Shown here in pieces: positions 1 to 7,926 of a DNA stretch of 20,779 nt. The DNA comes from an uncultured Pseudomonadota bacterium. Lineage in GTDB: Bacteria; Pseudomonadota; Gammaproteobacteria; Xanthomonadales; Ahniellaceae. The stretch lies in the NCBI GenBank assembly GCA_937996755.1, contig CALKUS010000148.1, positions 1 through 20,779 of the forward strand, read 5' to 3'. The notes beneath the pieces are model-generated. The model saw only the letters and a program-made list of their open reading frames with translations. It was not told the DNA's origin and did not search any database. Positions within the stretch are counted from its first letter, which is position 1. The number at the start of each line of letters is the position of its first letter. The position numbers and the translations under genes were made by a program.

Positions 1-852
1 CACGCGCCCCTCGAGCGCTTCCGCGAGCGCGGCCACGAGCTCGGCCGGCGTCGCGTGGCGACGCGCGGGCCGCTTGTCGAGCGCACGGCGCAGCACTTTC
101 GCGACGCGCGGCGGCAGCGCGGCCAGCGGCGCTTCCGGCAGCGGCGCCTCGACGTGGCGCAGCAGCAGCGCGGCGGGCGAGGGTGCATGGAACGGCACGT
201 CGCCCGTGAGCCACTCGAAGCAGACGACGCCGAGCGCATAGACGTCCGTACGTGGCGTGACCGCCAGCTCGAGCGCCTGCTCCGGCGCCATGTACGCGGG
301 TGTGCCGCTCGGCCCGTCGTCGCCGTCGCACGGACCGTGCAGCAGCTTCGCGATGCCGAAGTCGGCGAGGTAAGCCGAGCCGCGCGCATCGAGCAGCACG
401 TTGCCTGGCTTGAGGTCGCGATGCACGACGCCGTTCGCATGCGCGTGCCCGAGCGCGTCCGCCACCTGCGCCAGCGCGGGGAGCACGCTCGCGCCGCGGT
501 GCAGGCGCGTGCGCAGGTCGCCGCCGTCGGCGTAGCGCATCGCCATCCATGGCGTGCCCATGAGCACGCCGCTGCGATAGACGGGAAGGATGGCCGGGTG
601 CTCGAGCCGCGCGGCGATCCGCGCCTCGTGCGCGAAGCGCGCGCGGCGATCCGCCAGGTCGGCATCGCCGTGCAGCAGCTTGAGCGCGACGTGCCGATCG
701 AGCGCAGCTTCGTGCGCGAGATAGACCGTGGCCGTGCCGCCGCAGCCCAGCTTGCGCACGATGCGATAGCCGCCGAAGCGGGAGCCTTCGCCGAGGCGCG
801 CGAGCGCCGGGCCGCGCACGTCGAAGCCGGGTTGGCGGAAGTTGGAAGGCAT
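1..852 (-). CDS. Serine/threonine protein kinase (C-terminus beyond window)
   Basis: Hanks-type (PknB-like) Ser/Thr kinase that phosphorylates protein substrates with ATP; 284 residues are visible and the frame stays open to base 1, so the C-terminus lies outside. Domain order: glycine loop LGCGGTATVY (35-44), VALK lysine K58, alpha-C glutamate about E76, catalytic loop HRDLKPGN (144-151), DFG (164-166), APE in YMAPEQAL (187-194), then DVYALGVV with the subdomain IX aspartate. All catalytic residues are present, so it should be active. No membrane segment appears in the visible part; bacterial relatives often carry one after the kinase domain. The ATG at 852 is the only reasonable start, about 27 residues before the glycine loop; no clear Shine-Dalgarno precedes it. 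It is divergent from baeS. Substrate unknown. Confidence 0.93.
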   Translation of the reverse strand, partial: MPSNFRQPGFDVRGPALARLGEGSRFGGYRIVRKLGCGGTATVYLAHEAALDRHVALKLLHGDADLADRRARFAHEARIAARLEHPAILPVYRSGVLMGTPWMAMRYADGGDLRTRLHRGASVLPALAQVADALGHAHANGVVHRDLKPGNVLLDARGSAYLADFGIAKLLHGPCDGDDGPSGTPAYMAPEQALELAVTPRTDVYALGVVCFEWLTGDVPFHAPSPAALLLRHVEAPLPEAPLAALPPRVAKVLRRALDKRPARRHATPAELVAALAEALEGRV

Positions 853-1120
853 GCGCGCTCGCGCCGGGACCGGGTGCTTCGACGCGGAACGGCGCGCGGA
901 GTTGCACGCCGCGCATCCGTTGCCTGCAGGATTGCGCAGGCACGTCGAGCGCGGTGTTAGCGCCACGTTGGCGTGCTCGCGGCGGACCGGCACGACCTGG
1001 CGAGGAACAACGCCTTGCACGTGTCGCGCCGACGCCCACGCGTGGCGTCCGCGCGACAGGTGGACGCGATCTCCGCAATTTCTCCCGGATTCCCGCGCGG
1101 GATCGCCCACGTCGCGGTCG

Positions 1121-1126
1121 TACGCT
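1121..1126 (+). promoter_or_regulatory. Candidate -10 box for baeSR
   Basis: TACGCT fits the TAnnnT pattern seen before other transcription units here. It would start transcription near 1133, giving a leader of about 34 nt that includes the Shine-Dalgarno. No -35 match is visible, and such a hexamer occurs often by chance. Confidence 0.25.
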
Positions 1127-1157
1127 GCGCCTGTCGCGCTGGCATGATCGCCGCATC

Positions 1158-1163
1158 GGGAGG
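1158..1163 (+). promoter_or_regulatory. Shine-Dalgarno that fixes the baeS start
   Basis: GGGAGG ends 3 nt before the ATG at 1167 (GGGAGGCCCATG), or about 5 nt when counted from the GGAG core. It supports 1167 rather than the in-frame start at 954, which would add 71 Arg-rich residues before the membrane segment. Confidence 0.75.
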
Positions 1164-1166
1164 CCC

Positions 1167-2639
1167 ATGGCGCTGCGTTTTCGACTCTGGCACCGGCTGT
1201 TCCTCGCGTTGGCGTTGCTCAGCGTTGCCGCGCTCGCGGGTTTCGCGGCGTGGCAGCAGCTCGCGTTCGAGCGCGGCTTCCTCGCCTACCTCGACGAGAG
1301 CACGCTCGCGCGGCTCGCGCCCGCGGCCACGCGCCTCGCCGATGCGTATGCCGAGCGCGGCGACTGGAGCGCGCTGCGCGGCGAACCGCGCCGTTTCCAC
1401 GACCTCGTCGACGCGGACGGTCGCTTGCGGCCGCCGTTCGATGGTCGGCCACCGCCGCGCGGCCCGCGCGACGGTCCACCCGGTCCGCCGCCGGGATTCG
1501 GGCCGGCCCCGCCTCCGCGTCCGGGCATGGGCGCGGACGCGGGCGACGTGCTCGGCCGCCTCGCGCTGTTCGACGCGCGCAACGCGCGCGTGGTGGGGCG
1601 GCCCACCGTGCCCGCCGACGCGCCCGGCATCCCGGTCGAGGTCGACGGCGAGCGCGTGGGCATGCTGCGGCTCGCGCGGCTGCCGCACCCGGACAGCGGG
1701 CTCGAGGAGGACTTCGCGCGCGCGCAGGCGCGCAGCGCCGTGCTCGCGGCGCTCGTGGTGGTCGCGCTCGCGTCGCTGCTCGCCTGGCTGCTGGCGCGCC
1801 GGTTGCTGCGACCGGTGCAGCAGCTCGCGCACGCATCGCGCGCGCTCGCGCGTGGCGAGCTCGATGCGCGCGTCCCGGCCGACGGCCATGACGAATTCGC
1901 CGCGCTCGCGCAGGACTTCAACGGCCTGGCGGCGACGCTCGCCGGGCACCGCGACGCCCGGCGACGCTGGGGCGCAGACATCGCGCACGAATTGCGCACG
2001 CCGTTGAGCGTGTTGCGCGCCGAGGTACATGCGTTGCGCGACGGCATGCAGGTGCCGGATGCCGCCGCATTCGATTCGCTGGACGCGGAGTGCGCGCGCC
2101 TCGAGTCGCTCGTCGAAGACCTCTACCAGCTGTCGCTGGCCGACGCCGGCGCGATCGAGTATTCGTTCGAGCCGCTCGACGCGGCCGAGCTCGTGGAATC
2201 CGCGGCCGATGCGCAGCGGCGCGTCCTTGCCCAGGCCGGGCTCGCGCTCGAGGTGCACATCGCGCCCGCCACGCCCGCGATCCGCGGCGACCACCGCCGC
2301 CTGTCGCAACTGCTCGCGAACCTGCTCGAGAATTCGCGTCGCTACACCGATGCGCCCGGCCGCGTCGCGGTGTCCGCGCACGGCGAGGGCGGCGACGTGG
2401 TGCTGACGATCGACGATTCCGCGCCCGGCGTGCCGCCGGCAGCGCGTGCCCGGCTGTTCGAGCGGCTGTACCGCGTCGATGCGTCGCGCAGCCGCGCGGC
2501 CGGCGGCGCCGGCCTCGGCCTGTCGATCGTCGAGGCGATCGTGTCCGCGCACGGCGGCAGGATCGTGGTGGAAGACTCGCCGCTCGGCGGCCTGCGCGTG
2601 GTCGTGCGCTTGCCCGCGGCGATCGGGGAAGCAGCATGA
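1167..2639 (+). CDS. baeS: Sensor histidine kinase, BaeS-like
   Basis: Inner-membrane envelope-stress sensor kinase (490 aa) that autophosphorylates on histidine and passes the phosphate to the regulator encoded next. Order: short cytoplasmic N-terminus, TM1 about 11-30, periplasmic loop about 31-188, TM2 about 189-210, HAMP about 211-262, HisKA with phospho-acceptor H274 in DIAHELRTPL, HATPase with N box LLENSRRYTD (N385, N389 region), G1 DDSAPGV (416-422) and G2 GGAGLGLS (446-453). LFERLYR and SRSRAAGG next to DSAPGV closely resemble E. coli BaeS as I remember it. The periplasmic loop has an odd Pro/Gly/Arg-rich stretch at about residues 89-121. The gene overlaps baeR by ATGA. No mdtABC-type efflux genes are nearby, so the target set is unknown. 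Confidence 0.9.
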   Translation: MALRFRLWHRLFLALALLSVAALAGFAAWQQLAFERGFLAYLDESTLARLAPAATRLADAYAERGDWSALRGEPRRFHDLVDADGRLRPPFDGRPPPRGPRDGPPGPPPGFGPAPPPRPGMGADAGDVLGRLALFDARNARVVGRPTVPADAPGIPVEVDGERVGMLRLARLPHPDSGLEEDFARAQARSAVLAALVVVALASLLAWLLARRLLRPVQQLAHASRALARGELDARVPADGHDEFAALAQDFNGLAATLAGHRDARRRWGADIAHELRTPLSVLRAEVHALRDGMQVPDAAAFDSLDAECARLESLVEDLYQLSLADAGAIEYSFEPLDAAELVESAADAQRRVLAQAGLALEVHIAPATPAIRGDHRRLSQLLANLLENSRRYTDAPGRVAVSAHGEGGDVVLTIDDSAPGVPPAARARLFERLYRVDASRSRAAGGAGLGLSIVEAIVSAHGGRIVVEDSPLGGLRVVVRLPAAIGEAA

Positions 2640-3310
2640 CCGCGCACGTGCTCATCGTCGAGGACGAGCCGAAGATCGCCGAGGTGCTGCGCAAGTACCT
2701 GCGCGCGGAAGGCTGGGGCGTCACGCTGCTCGCGACGGGCGCGCGCGCCGTCGAGACGATCCTGCAACAGCGGCCCGACGCCGTGCTGCTCGACGTCATG
2801 CTGCCGGGTGCCGACGGCGTGTCGATCCTGCGTGCGTTGCGCGCACAATCGCGCGTGCCCGTGCTGATGGTCACTGCGCGCGTCGACGAGATCGATCGCC
2901 TGCTCGGCCTCGAGCTCGGCGCCGACGACTACATCTGCAAGCCGTTCAGCCCGCGCGAAGTCGTCGCACGCGTGAAGGCCGTGCTGCGTCGCGCCGCGCC
3001 CGTGGCGGCGGCGCAGCCCGGTCCGGCGCAGTTCGACGACGCGCGCTTCGAGGCGCGCGTGTACGGCCGCGCGCTCGTGCTGACGCCCGTCGAATACCGG
3101 CTGCTGCGCGCGCTCGCCGCGCAACCCGGCCGCGTGTTCTCGCGCGCCAACCTTGCGGCGTCCGCGTACAGCGACCACCGCGTCGTCGGCGAGCGCACCA
3201 TCGACAGCCACATCAAGAACCTGCGCCGCAAGCTCGCGGAAGCCGGGCCCGACCCGATCGAATCCGTCTACGGCGTCGGGTACCGCCTCGATTTCTCCGC
3301 GCCCGGCTGA
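2636..3310 (+). CDS. baeR: Response regulator, OmpR/PhoB family, BaeR-like
   Basis: Cytoplasmic DNA-binding regulator (224 aa), presumed partner of the preceding kinase. The receiver domain (about 4-118) has acidic D10/E11, phosphorylation site D53 in LLDVMLPG, switch residue T80 and conserved K102. A winged-helix DNA-binding domain follows (about 130-222) with RTIDSHIKNLRRKL and VYGVGYR. The run EIDRLLGLELGADDYICKP and the neighbouring SPREVVARVK are nearly those of E. coli BaeR from memory, which makes the assignment firmer than a generic OmpR call. The ATG at 2636 overlaps the baeS TGA, implying translational coupling. The gene ends 82 bp before rmlB and has no T-tract terminator after it. 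Confidence 0.93.
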   Translation: MTAHVLIVEDEPKIAEVLRKYLRAEGWGVTLLATGARAVETILQQRPDAVLLDVMLPGADGVSILRALRAQSRVPVLMVTARVDEIDRLLGLELGADDYICKPFSPREVVARVKAVLRRAAPVAAAQPGPAQFDDARFEARVYGRALVLTPVEYRLLRALAAQPGRVFSRANLAASAYSDHRVVGERTIDSHIKNLRRKLAEAGPDPIESVYGVGYRLDFSAPG

Positions 3311-3359
3311 CGGCGGGGCGCCGGCGACGGTCCTCGTGGCCGCGACCCGGTCGCGCCGC

Positions 3360-3365
3360 TAAGAT
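3360..3365 (+). promoter_or_regulatory. Candidate -10 box for rmlB
   Basis: TAAGAT in the context GCTAAGATACGC. The same 8-mer GCTAAGAT recurs before the first S9 peptidase (11165-11172). The predicted transcript starts near 3372, leaving a leader of about 21 nt without a good Shine-Dalgarno. No -35 is recognisable. Confidence 0.5.
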
Positions 3366-3392
3366 ACGCGCCCGATTCGCGGCGCGCGCTCC

Positions 3393-4451
3393 ATGAAAAC
3401 CCTCCTGGTCACCGGCGGTGCCGGTTTCATCGGCGGCAACTTCGTGCTCGACCTGCGCGCGCAGGGCGCGTACCGCATCGTGAACCTGGACGCGCTGACC
3501 TACGCCGGCAACCGCGACACGTTGCGCAGCCTCGACGGCGACCGCGACCACCTGTTCGTGCACGGCGACATCGGCGACCGCGCGCTCGTTTCGCGCCTGC
3601 TCGCCGAGCACAAGCCGGACGCGATCGTGAACTTCGCGGCCGAGAGCCACGTCGACCGCTCGATCGACGGCCCGGCTGCGTTCGTGCAGACGAACGTCGT
3701 CGGCACGCTCGCGCTGCTCGAGGCCGCGCTCGAGTACTGGCGTGCGGCGCCGCTCGACCGCCAGGACGGCTTCCGCTTCCTGCACGTGTCGACCGACGAG
3801 GTGTACGGCTCGCTCGGCCCGGTCGGCAGGTTCACCGAAACGACGCCATATGCGCCGAATTCGCCGTATTCGGCGTCGAAGGCCGCGTCGGACCACCTCG
3901 TGCGTGCGTTCCACCACACCTACGGCATGCCGACGCTCACCACGAACTGCTCGAACAACTACGGCCCGTTCCAGTTCCCCGAGAAGCTGGTGCCGCTGAT
4001 GATCATGAAGGCGCTGCGCGGCGAGCCGCTGCCGGTGTACGGCGATGGCCGCAACGTGCGCGACTGGCTGTACGTTCGCGACCACTGCCGCGCGATCCAG
4101 CGCGTGCTGGAGATCGGCCGCGCAGGCGAGGTGTACAACGTCGGTGGCGACGCCGAGCGCGAGAACATCCAGGTGGTGAAGCAGATCCTCAAGCTGGTCG
4201 ACGAGCGAAAGCCCCTGGCGAACGGCGCGCGCCGCGATGGCCTCATCACCTACGTGAAGGACCGCCCCGGCCACGATCGCCGTTACGCGATCGACGCGAG
4301 CAAGATCAAGCAGGAGCTCGGCTGGCGCCAGACCGAATCGTTCGAGTCCGGCCTCGCGAAGACGGTCGATTGGTACCTCGACAACGCGGCGTGGGTCGGG
4401 CGCGTGATGGACGGCTCGTACCGGCTCGAGCGGCTGGGCGCCACGGCGTAG
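3393..4451 (+). CDS. rmlB: dTDP-glucose 4,6-dehydratase
   Basis: Second step of dTDP-L-rhamnose synthesis: converts dTDP-glucose to dTDP-4-dehydro-6-deoxyglucose with tightly bound NAD. The 352 aa product is an extended short-chain dehydrogenase of normal length. Visible motifs: NAD-binding TGGAGFIG (7-14), FAAESHVDRSI (81-91), catalytic triad region STDEVYG with T134-D135-E136, and YSASK with Y159 and K163. CSNNYGP and RNVRDWLYV are family hallmarks for sugar-nucleotide binding. The ATG at 3393 is directly followed by the nucleotide-binding strand, so it is the only sensible start. It is separated from rmlA by the 4501-6993 gene, which is unusual; rmlA normally follows directly. Confidence 0.97.
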   Translation: MKTLLVTGGAGFIGGNFVLDLRAQGAYRIVNLDALTYAGNRDTLRSLDGDRDHLFVHGDIGDRALVSRLLAEHKPDAIVNFAAESHVDRSIDGPAAFVQTNVVGTLALLEAALEYWRAAPLDRQDGFRFLHVSTDEVYGSLGPVGRFTETTPYAPNSPYSASKAASDHLVRAFHHTYGMPTLTTNCSNNYGPFQFPEKLVPLMIMKALRGEPLPVYGDGRNVRDWLYVRDHCRAIQRVLEIGRAGEVYNVGGDAERENIQVVKQILKLVDERKPLANGARRDGLITYVKDRPGHDRRYAIDASKIKQELGWRQTESFESGLAKTVDWYLDNAAWVGRVMDGSYRLERLGATA

Positions 4452-4487
4452 GAAACGTCCTCCCGGGACTGTCGCGCCGGCCGGGGG

Positions 4488-4493
4488 TAGACT
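4488..4493 (+). promoter_or_regulatory. Candidate -10 box giving a leaderless transcript
   Basis: TAGACT ends 7 nt before the GTG at 4501, so transcription would begin at or next to the start codon. No Shine-Dalgarno precedes that GTG, which fits leaderless translation. The -35 region is weak. Confidence 0.45.
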
Positions 4494-4500
4494 CGCGGCC

Positions 4501-6993
4501 GTGAGCAGGAACACGCCCCGGTTCACCCTCGCGATCGCCGCGTGCGGCGTCGCATTCGCGTGCGCGGGCATCGCGCAGGCCGACACCGAGGTCGTCATCC
4601 GGACGGTTCGTGACGGGCCCTGTTCACCCGGGTCGCAACCGCTCGCCGTCGGCAGCGACGGACGCATCTGGATCGCCGGCTGGTGCAGCGGTGCGTACGT
4701 CAACGCGTTCGCCCCCGACGGCAGCAGCACGCTGCTCGCGCGGCGGCAGATGGCCGCGGACCCTTACGGCGATTCCGCCTCGCAGGTTCTGCCGCAATCG
4801 GATGGGTCCGCCTGGGTGGTCGGCGGCCAGCAGTCCGGCTCGCCCCCGAGTTGCAGGCTCATGCGCGCGACAACGGGCGCGCTCGAACTGGTGCAACAGG
4901 AGGCGGGTTGCGTGGCGTTGTCCGTGGCCGACGACGCGGTCGTGACGGTGCGGCAGATCCAGGCGCTCAATACCTATCGGGTCCGCACGGAGAAATTCCT
5001 CGCCGACGGCACGCGCGCGTGGTCGCGCGATTCCGCCGCCACCGGCGGGTCGTGGTTGAAGCTCGCACGCGGCGCGAACGGCGCCGTGCACGTCGCGACG
5101 ACCACGCGCGACACGCCTCGGATCGCGGTGATTTCGTACGCCGCAGACGGCACGTCGCTGCCCGAGGTGCTGGTCGACCTCGGCGGCAACACCGAAATCG
5201 AACATCTCGCGAGCGATGCGACGGGCGCATTGTTCGCGGCGGCACGCGTGTACGTCGCCGGCACGGGATTCCACGAGGAAGTCGTACAGGTCGATCCGGG
5301 CGTCGGCGCGACGCGTCGCGTGACGGTGCCACCGGCGCTCGGTTACATCGAGGCGTTGCATGCCGCGGGCGCCGGGCCGATCGTCATCCAGTCGACCCGC
5401 GGCGAGTACAACCTCGCGACGTCGGTTTCCGTGCTCGCGCTCGCGCCCGATTTCTCGACCCGCTGGACGCGCACGTTCGACGAGCAGTCTTCCTACGTGC
5501 CGGTCGCTTCCGCACTGCGCGCCGACGGCCGGCTCGCGATCGCGATCAGTCCCCGTCCGAACAGCGACGCGAGGCCGCGATTCATCGTGCTCAAGGCGAA
5601 CGGCGACGTGGTGACCGACGTGCTTCCGGCGCTGCCCACGAAGACGATCCCGGGCGCGCTCGAGTGGCTCGCCGACGGCGATATTGCGATCGGCGCCACC
5701 GGATTCTCCGGCGCGGAGACCTACGGATACGGCGACGAAATCCTCGCCGCGCGGCTCGGCGAGGATGGTGCGGTTCGCTGGATGCGCACGGAAGGCGCGC
5801 TCGCGCAGCAGACCAGGGTGAACGCGATCTTCCCGGGTGCCGGCGGCCGCTTCGCCGTGGTCACGGCGTCGCCGAAGCCGAACCCGCCGCCCGCGATGGG
5901 CAGCATCGACGCGCCGTCGTACGCGATCCGGCTCGACGCCTTCGACGCGTCCGGCGCAGCGACGCTACGCCACGATTTCCCGATCACGACGAACAACGTC
6001 GCCTGGGCGATGCCGACCGCCGACGGCGGTGTCGTGCAGTTGTCGTCCGACGACTGGTTCGTTGCGCCGAAGTCGCGGATCAGCCGTATCGCCGCGTCGC
6101 CGGCGCTCGAATGGGAGCATGTGGTCGACGACGGCTACAGCGGCATCGCAACGCAGCTGGGAGGCGGCGACATCGCCTACGGCGCGTTTCGGACCGACGG
6201 CAGCTGGACGTTCGGCGCGATTTCGACGGGCGGACAGTTGCGCTTCGAGTCGCCGCTGTCGCCGCCGGTACCTGCGGCTCCGACGGCGATCGCCGCGGGT
6301 GCGACGGGCGGCGCGGACATCGTGGGCTGGACTTCGGATTCGACCGGGGTGCGCGTTTATTGCGGTTCCTTCGATGTGTCCGGGGTGCCGGGCCCCGTCA
6401 ACGCGCTGGCCGTGCCCGGCGCGAACACGCTGGCGATCGCGCCGGGCTCGAGCTTCGTCTACGGCTCGTATCCGTACCTCTCCAACATCGTGCACGTCGG
6501 TCGCGCGAGCTGCGCCGGCTCGACGCTGTGGGACGTCGAGCTCGGCGTGACGCCGCCGGGCACGCTGCGTTCGATCCAGCCCGATGCAACGGGCGGAGCG
6601 TGGGTGATCGACTACCGCTGGAACCCGACGACCGTGCGTGCCCGGCACTATTCGGCCGCAGGCGACCTGATCGGCGCGCCGGGCAGTTTCGTGTTGCCCC
6701 TGCAGCCCGAACGCTTCGCGACGACGCCTGATGGCCGCCTGGGCATCTTCGGCTTCGTGCCGGGGCCGGACTCGTGCGGCACGGCGGCGCTCGCGGTTTT
6801 CGCGCCCGACGGCAATCTCGCCTGGACCTGGGTGCACGATCGCACGCCCGCGGCCTGCGAATCCTGGCCGAGTGCGCTCGTCGCCGACGGCGACGACTGG
6901 CTCCTCGGAACCGAGCTGCGCGTCCCCGGCCAGCCCGCGGCCGCCCAGGTCATCCGCGTCTCCGCACGCCTATTCTCGAACGGTTTCGAGTAA
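4501..6993 (+). CDS. Secreted beta-propeller-like protein of unknown function
   Basis: No family is recognised with confidence. The 830 aa product begins (GTG) with a signal peptide: basic MSRNTPRF, a hydrophobic core, and likely Sec cleavage after AQA near residue 27. The rest is made of repeating beta-strand units with a D-G-x-x-W/V rhythm (for example GSDGRIWIAGW, QSDGSAWVVGG, DATGGAWVIDY), typical of a beta-propeller related to PQQ-like or delta-60 repeats. Several cysteines outside the signal peptide could form disulfides in the periplasm or outside the cell. The protein ends LFSNGFE, a compact F-x-x-G-F-E terminus that may be a sorting or export tag. It lies between rmlB and rmlA, on the same strand, with its own candidate leaderless promoter. 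A role in surface polysaccharide is possible but not shown. Confidence 0.8.
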   Translation: MSRNTPRFTLAIAACGVAFACAGIAQADTEVVIRTVRDGPCSPGSQPLAVGSDGRIWIAGWCSGAYVNAFAPDGSSTLLARRQMAADPYGDSASQVLPQSDGSAWVVGGQQSGSPPSCRLMRATTGALELVQQEAGCVALSVADDAVVTVRQIQALNTYRVRTEKFLADGTRAWSRDSAATGGSWLKLARGANGAVHVATTTRDTPRIAVISYAADGTSLPEVLVDLGGNTEIEHLASDATGALFAAARVYVAGTGFHEEVVQVDPGVGATRRVTVPPALGYIEALHAAGAGPIVIQSTRGEYNLATSVSVLALAPDFSTRWTRTFDEQSSYVPVASALRADGRLAIAISPRPNSDARPRFIVLKANGDVVTDVLPALPTKTIPGALEWLADGDIAIGATGFSGAETYGYGDEILAARLGEDGAVRWMRTEGALAQQTRVNAIFPGAGGRFAVVTASPKPNPPPAMGSIDAPSYAIRLDAFDASGAATLRHDFPITTNNVAWAMPTADGGVVQLSSDDWFVAPKSRISRIAASPALEWEHVVDDGYSGIATQLGGGDIAYGAFRTDGSWTFGAISTGGQLRFESPLSPPVPAAPTAIAAGATGGADIVGWTSDSTGVRVYCGSFDVSGVPGPVNALAVPGANTLAIAPGSSFVYGSYPYLSNIVHVGRASCAGSTLWDVELGVTPPGTLRSIQPDATGGAWVIDYRWNPTTVRARHYSAAGDLIGAPGSFVLPLQPERFATTPDGRLGIFGFVPGPDSCGTAALAVFAPDGNLAWTWVHDRTPAACESWPSALVADGDDWLLGTELRVPGQPAAAQVIRVSARLFSNGFE

Positions 6994-6996
6994 GGT
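6991..6996 (+). promoter_or_regulatory. Possible -10 box before rmlA
   Basis: TAAGGT overlaps the stop codon of the preceding gene. It would give a leader of about 40 nt ahead of the GTG at 7042, with a GGCGGAG purine run about 11 nt before that start. Weak on its own; it gains some weight from the same pattern at other gene starts. Confidence 0.25.
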
Positions 6997-7041
6997 GCGG
7001 CCCCGGGCCGGGCGCCACCGGCCGGCGGAGCGAGCCACCCC

Positions 7042-7926
7042 GTGACCACGAAAGGCATCATCCTCGCCGGCGGCGCCGGCACGCGGCTGCACCCGCTGAC
7101 GATCGCGGTGAGCAAGCAGCTGCTGCCCGTGTACGACAAGCCGATGATCTACTACCCGTTGAGCACGCTCATGCTGGCGGGCATCCGCGAGATCCTCGTG
7201 ATCAACACGCCGCACGAGCAGGCGCTGTTCCAGCGGCTGCTCGGCGACGGCTCGCAGTGGGGCATCTCGATCACGTACGCCGTGCAGCCGGAGCCGAAGG
7301 GCCTCGCGCAGGCGTTCACGATCGGCCGCGAGTTCGTAGCCGGCAAGCCGTCGTGCCTGATCCTCGGCGACAACATCTTCCACGGGCACGGGCTCACCGA
7401 AGTGCTGCAGGGCGCGGCCGCGCAGAAGTCGGGCGCGACGGTGTTCGGCTACTGGGTGAAGGATCCGGAGCGCTACGGCGTCGCGGCGTTCGACGCCGAC
7501 GGTCGCGTCGTGGGCCTCGAGGAGAAGCCCGCGAAGCCGAAGTCGAACTATGCGGTCACGGGCCTCTATTTCTACGACGAGAAGGTGTGCGACTACGCCG
7601 CGGCGCTGAAACCGTCCGCGCGCGGCGAGCTCGAGATCACCGACCTCAATCGCGTGTACCTCGAAGCGGGCGCACTGCGCGTCGAGAAGCTCGGCCGCGG
7701 CTACGCGTGGCTCGACACGGGCACGCACGAATCGCTGATGCAGGCGTCGAACTTCATCGAGACGATGGAGCAGCGCACCGGCCTGCGCGTGAGCTGCCCC
7801 GAGGAGATCGCGTTCGCACAGCGCTGGATCGATCGCGAGCAGCTGCTCGCACTCGCCAAACCGCTCGCGAAGTCCGGTTACGGCGCGTACCTCGAGCGCG
7901 TGGCGAACGCGGAGACGGCGCAGTGA
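7042..7926 (+). CDS. rmlA: Glucose-1-phosphate thymidylyltransferase
   Basis: First step of dTDP-L-rhamnose synthesis: glucose 1-phosphate plus dTTP gives dTDP-glucose and pyrophosphate; cytoplasmic, usually feedback-inhibited by dTDP-rhamnose. At 294 aa it has the usual length. Visible: nucleotide-binding GGAGTRLHP (10-18), catalytic lysine K25 in SKQLLPVYDKPM, metal-binding D110 in LILGDN, EEKP (160-163), and WLDTGTHESL with D225. The start is GTG at 7042, four codons before the first beta strand. Its TGA overlaps the rmlC start in GTGA, so rmlA, rmlC and rmlD form a tightly coupled unit. Confidence 0.97.
   Translation: MTTKGIILAGGAGTRLHPLTIAVSKQLLPVYDKPMIYYPLSTLMLAGIREILVINTPHEQALFQRLLGDGSQWGISITYAVQPEPKGLAQAFTIGREFVAGKPSCLILGDNIFHGHGLTEVLQGAAAQKSGATVFGYWVKDPERYGVAAFDADGRVVGLEEKPAKPKSNYAVTGLYFYDEKVCDYAAALKPSARGELEITDLNRVYLEAGALRVEKLGRGYAWLDTGTHESLMQASNFIETMEQRTGLRVSCPEEIAFAQRWIDREQLLALAKPLAKSGYGAYLERVANAETAQ

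Larger units (their letters stand above)
853..1166. other. Divergent spacer between kinase and baeS
   Basis: A 314 bp stretch without a supportable gene. It must hold the kinase promoter (minus) and the baeSR promoter (plus). I see a TAnnnT box, TACGCT at 1121-1126, about 40 nt before the baeS start, and a strong Shine-Dalgarno at 1158-1163. A small palindrome CGCCA-CGT-TGGCG lies near 962-974. Open frames crossing the region have the Arg/Ala-rich composition of high-G+C noise. No convincing kinase promoter was found. Confidence 0.5.

Noticed and set aside
541..554. CGCCAT-CC-ATGGCG palindrome resembling the CATCCATG family
   Set aside because: Lies within conserved kinase codons (TPWMAMRY region), so it is most likely coincidence.
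55..960. Plus-strand open frame opposite the kinase
   Set aside because: Arg/Ala-rich, no domain; the minus strand here encodes a complete set of kinase motifs.
954..1166. Upstream start for BaeS
   Set aside because: Adds 71 Arg-rich residues before TM1; GGGAGG before 1167 fits better.
2636..3310. Linking baeSR to a drug-efflux operon
   Set aside because: No mdt/acr-type transporter genes lie within the window; the name rests on protein similarity only.
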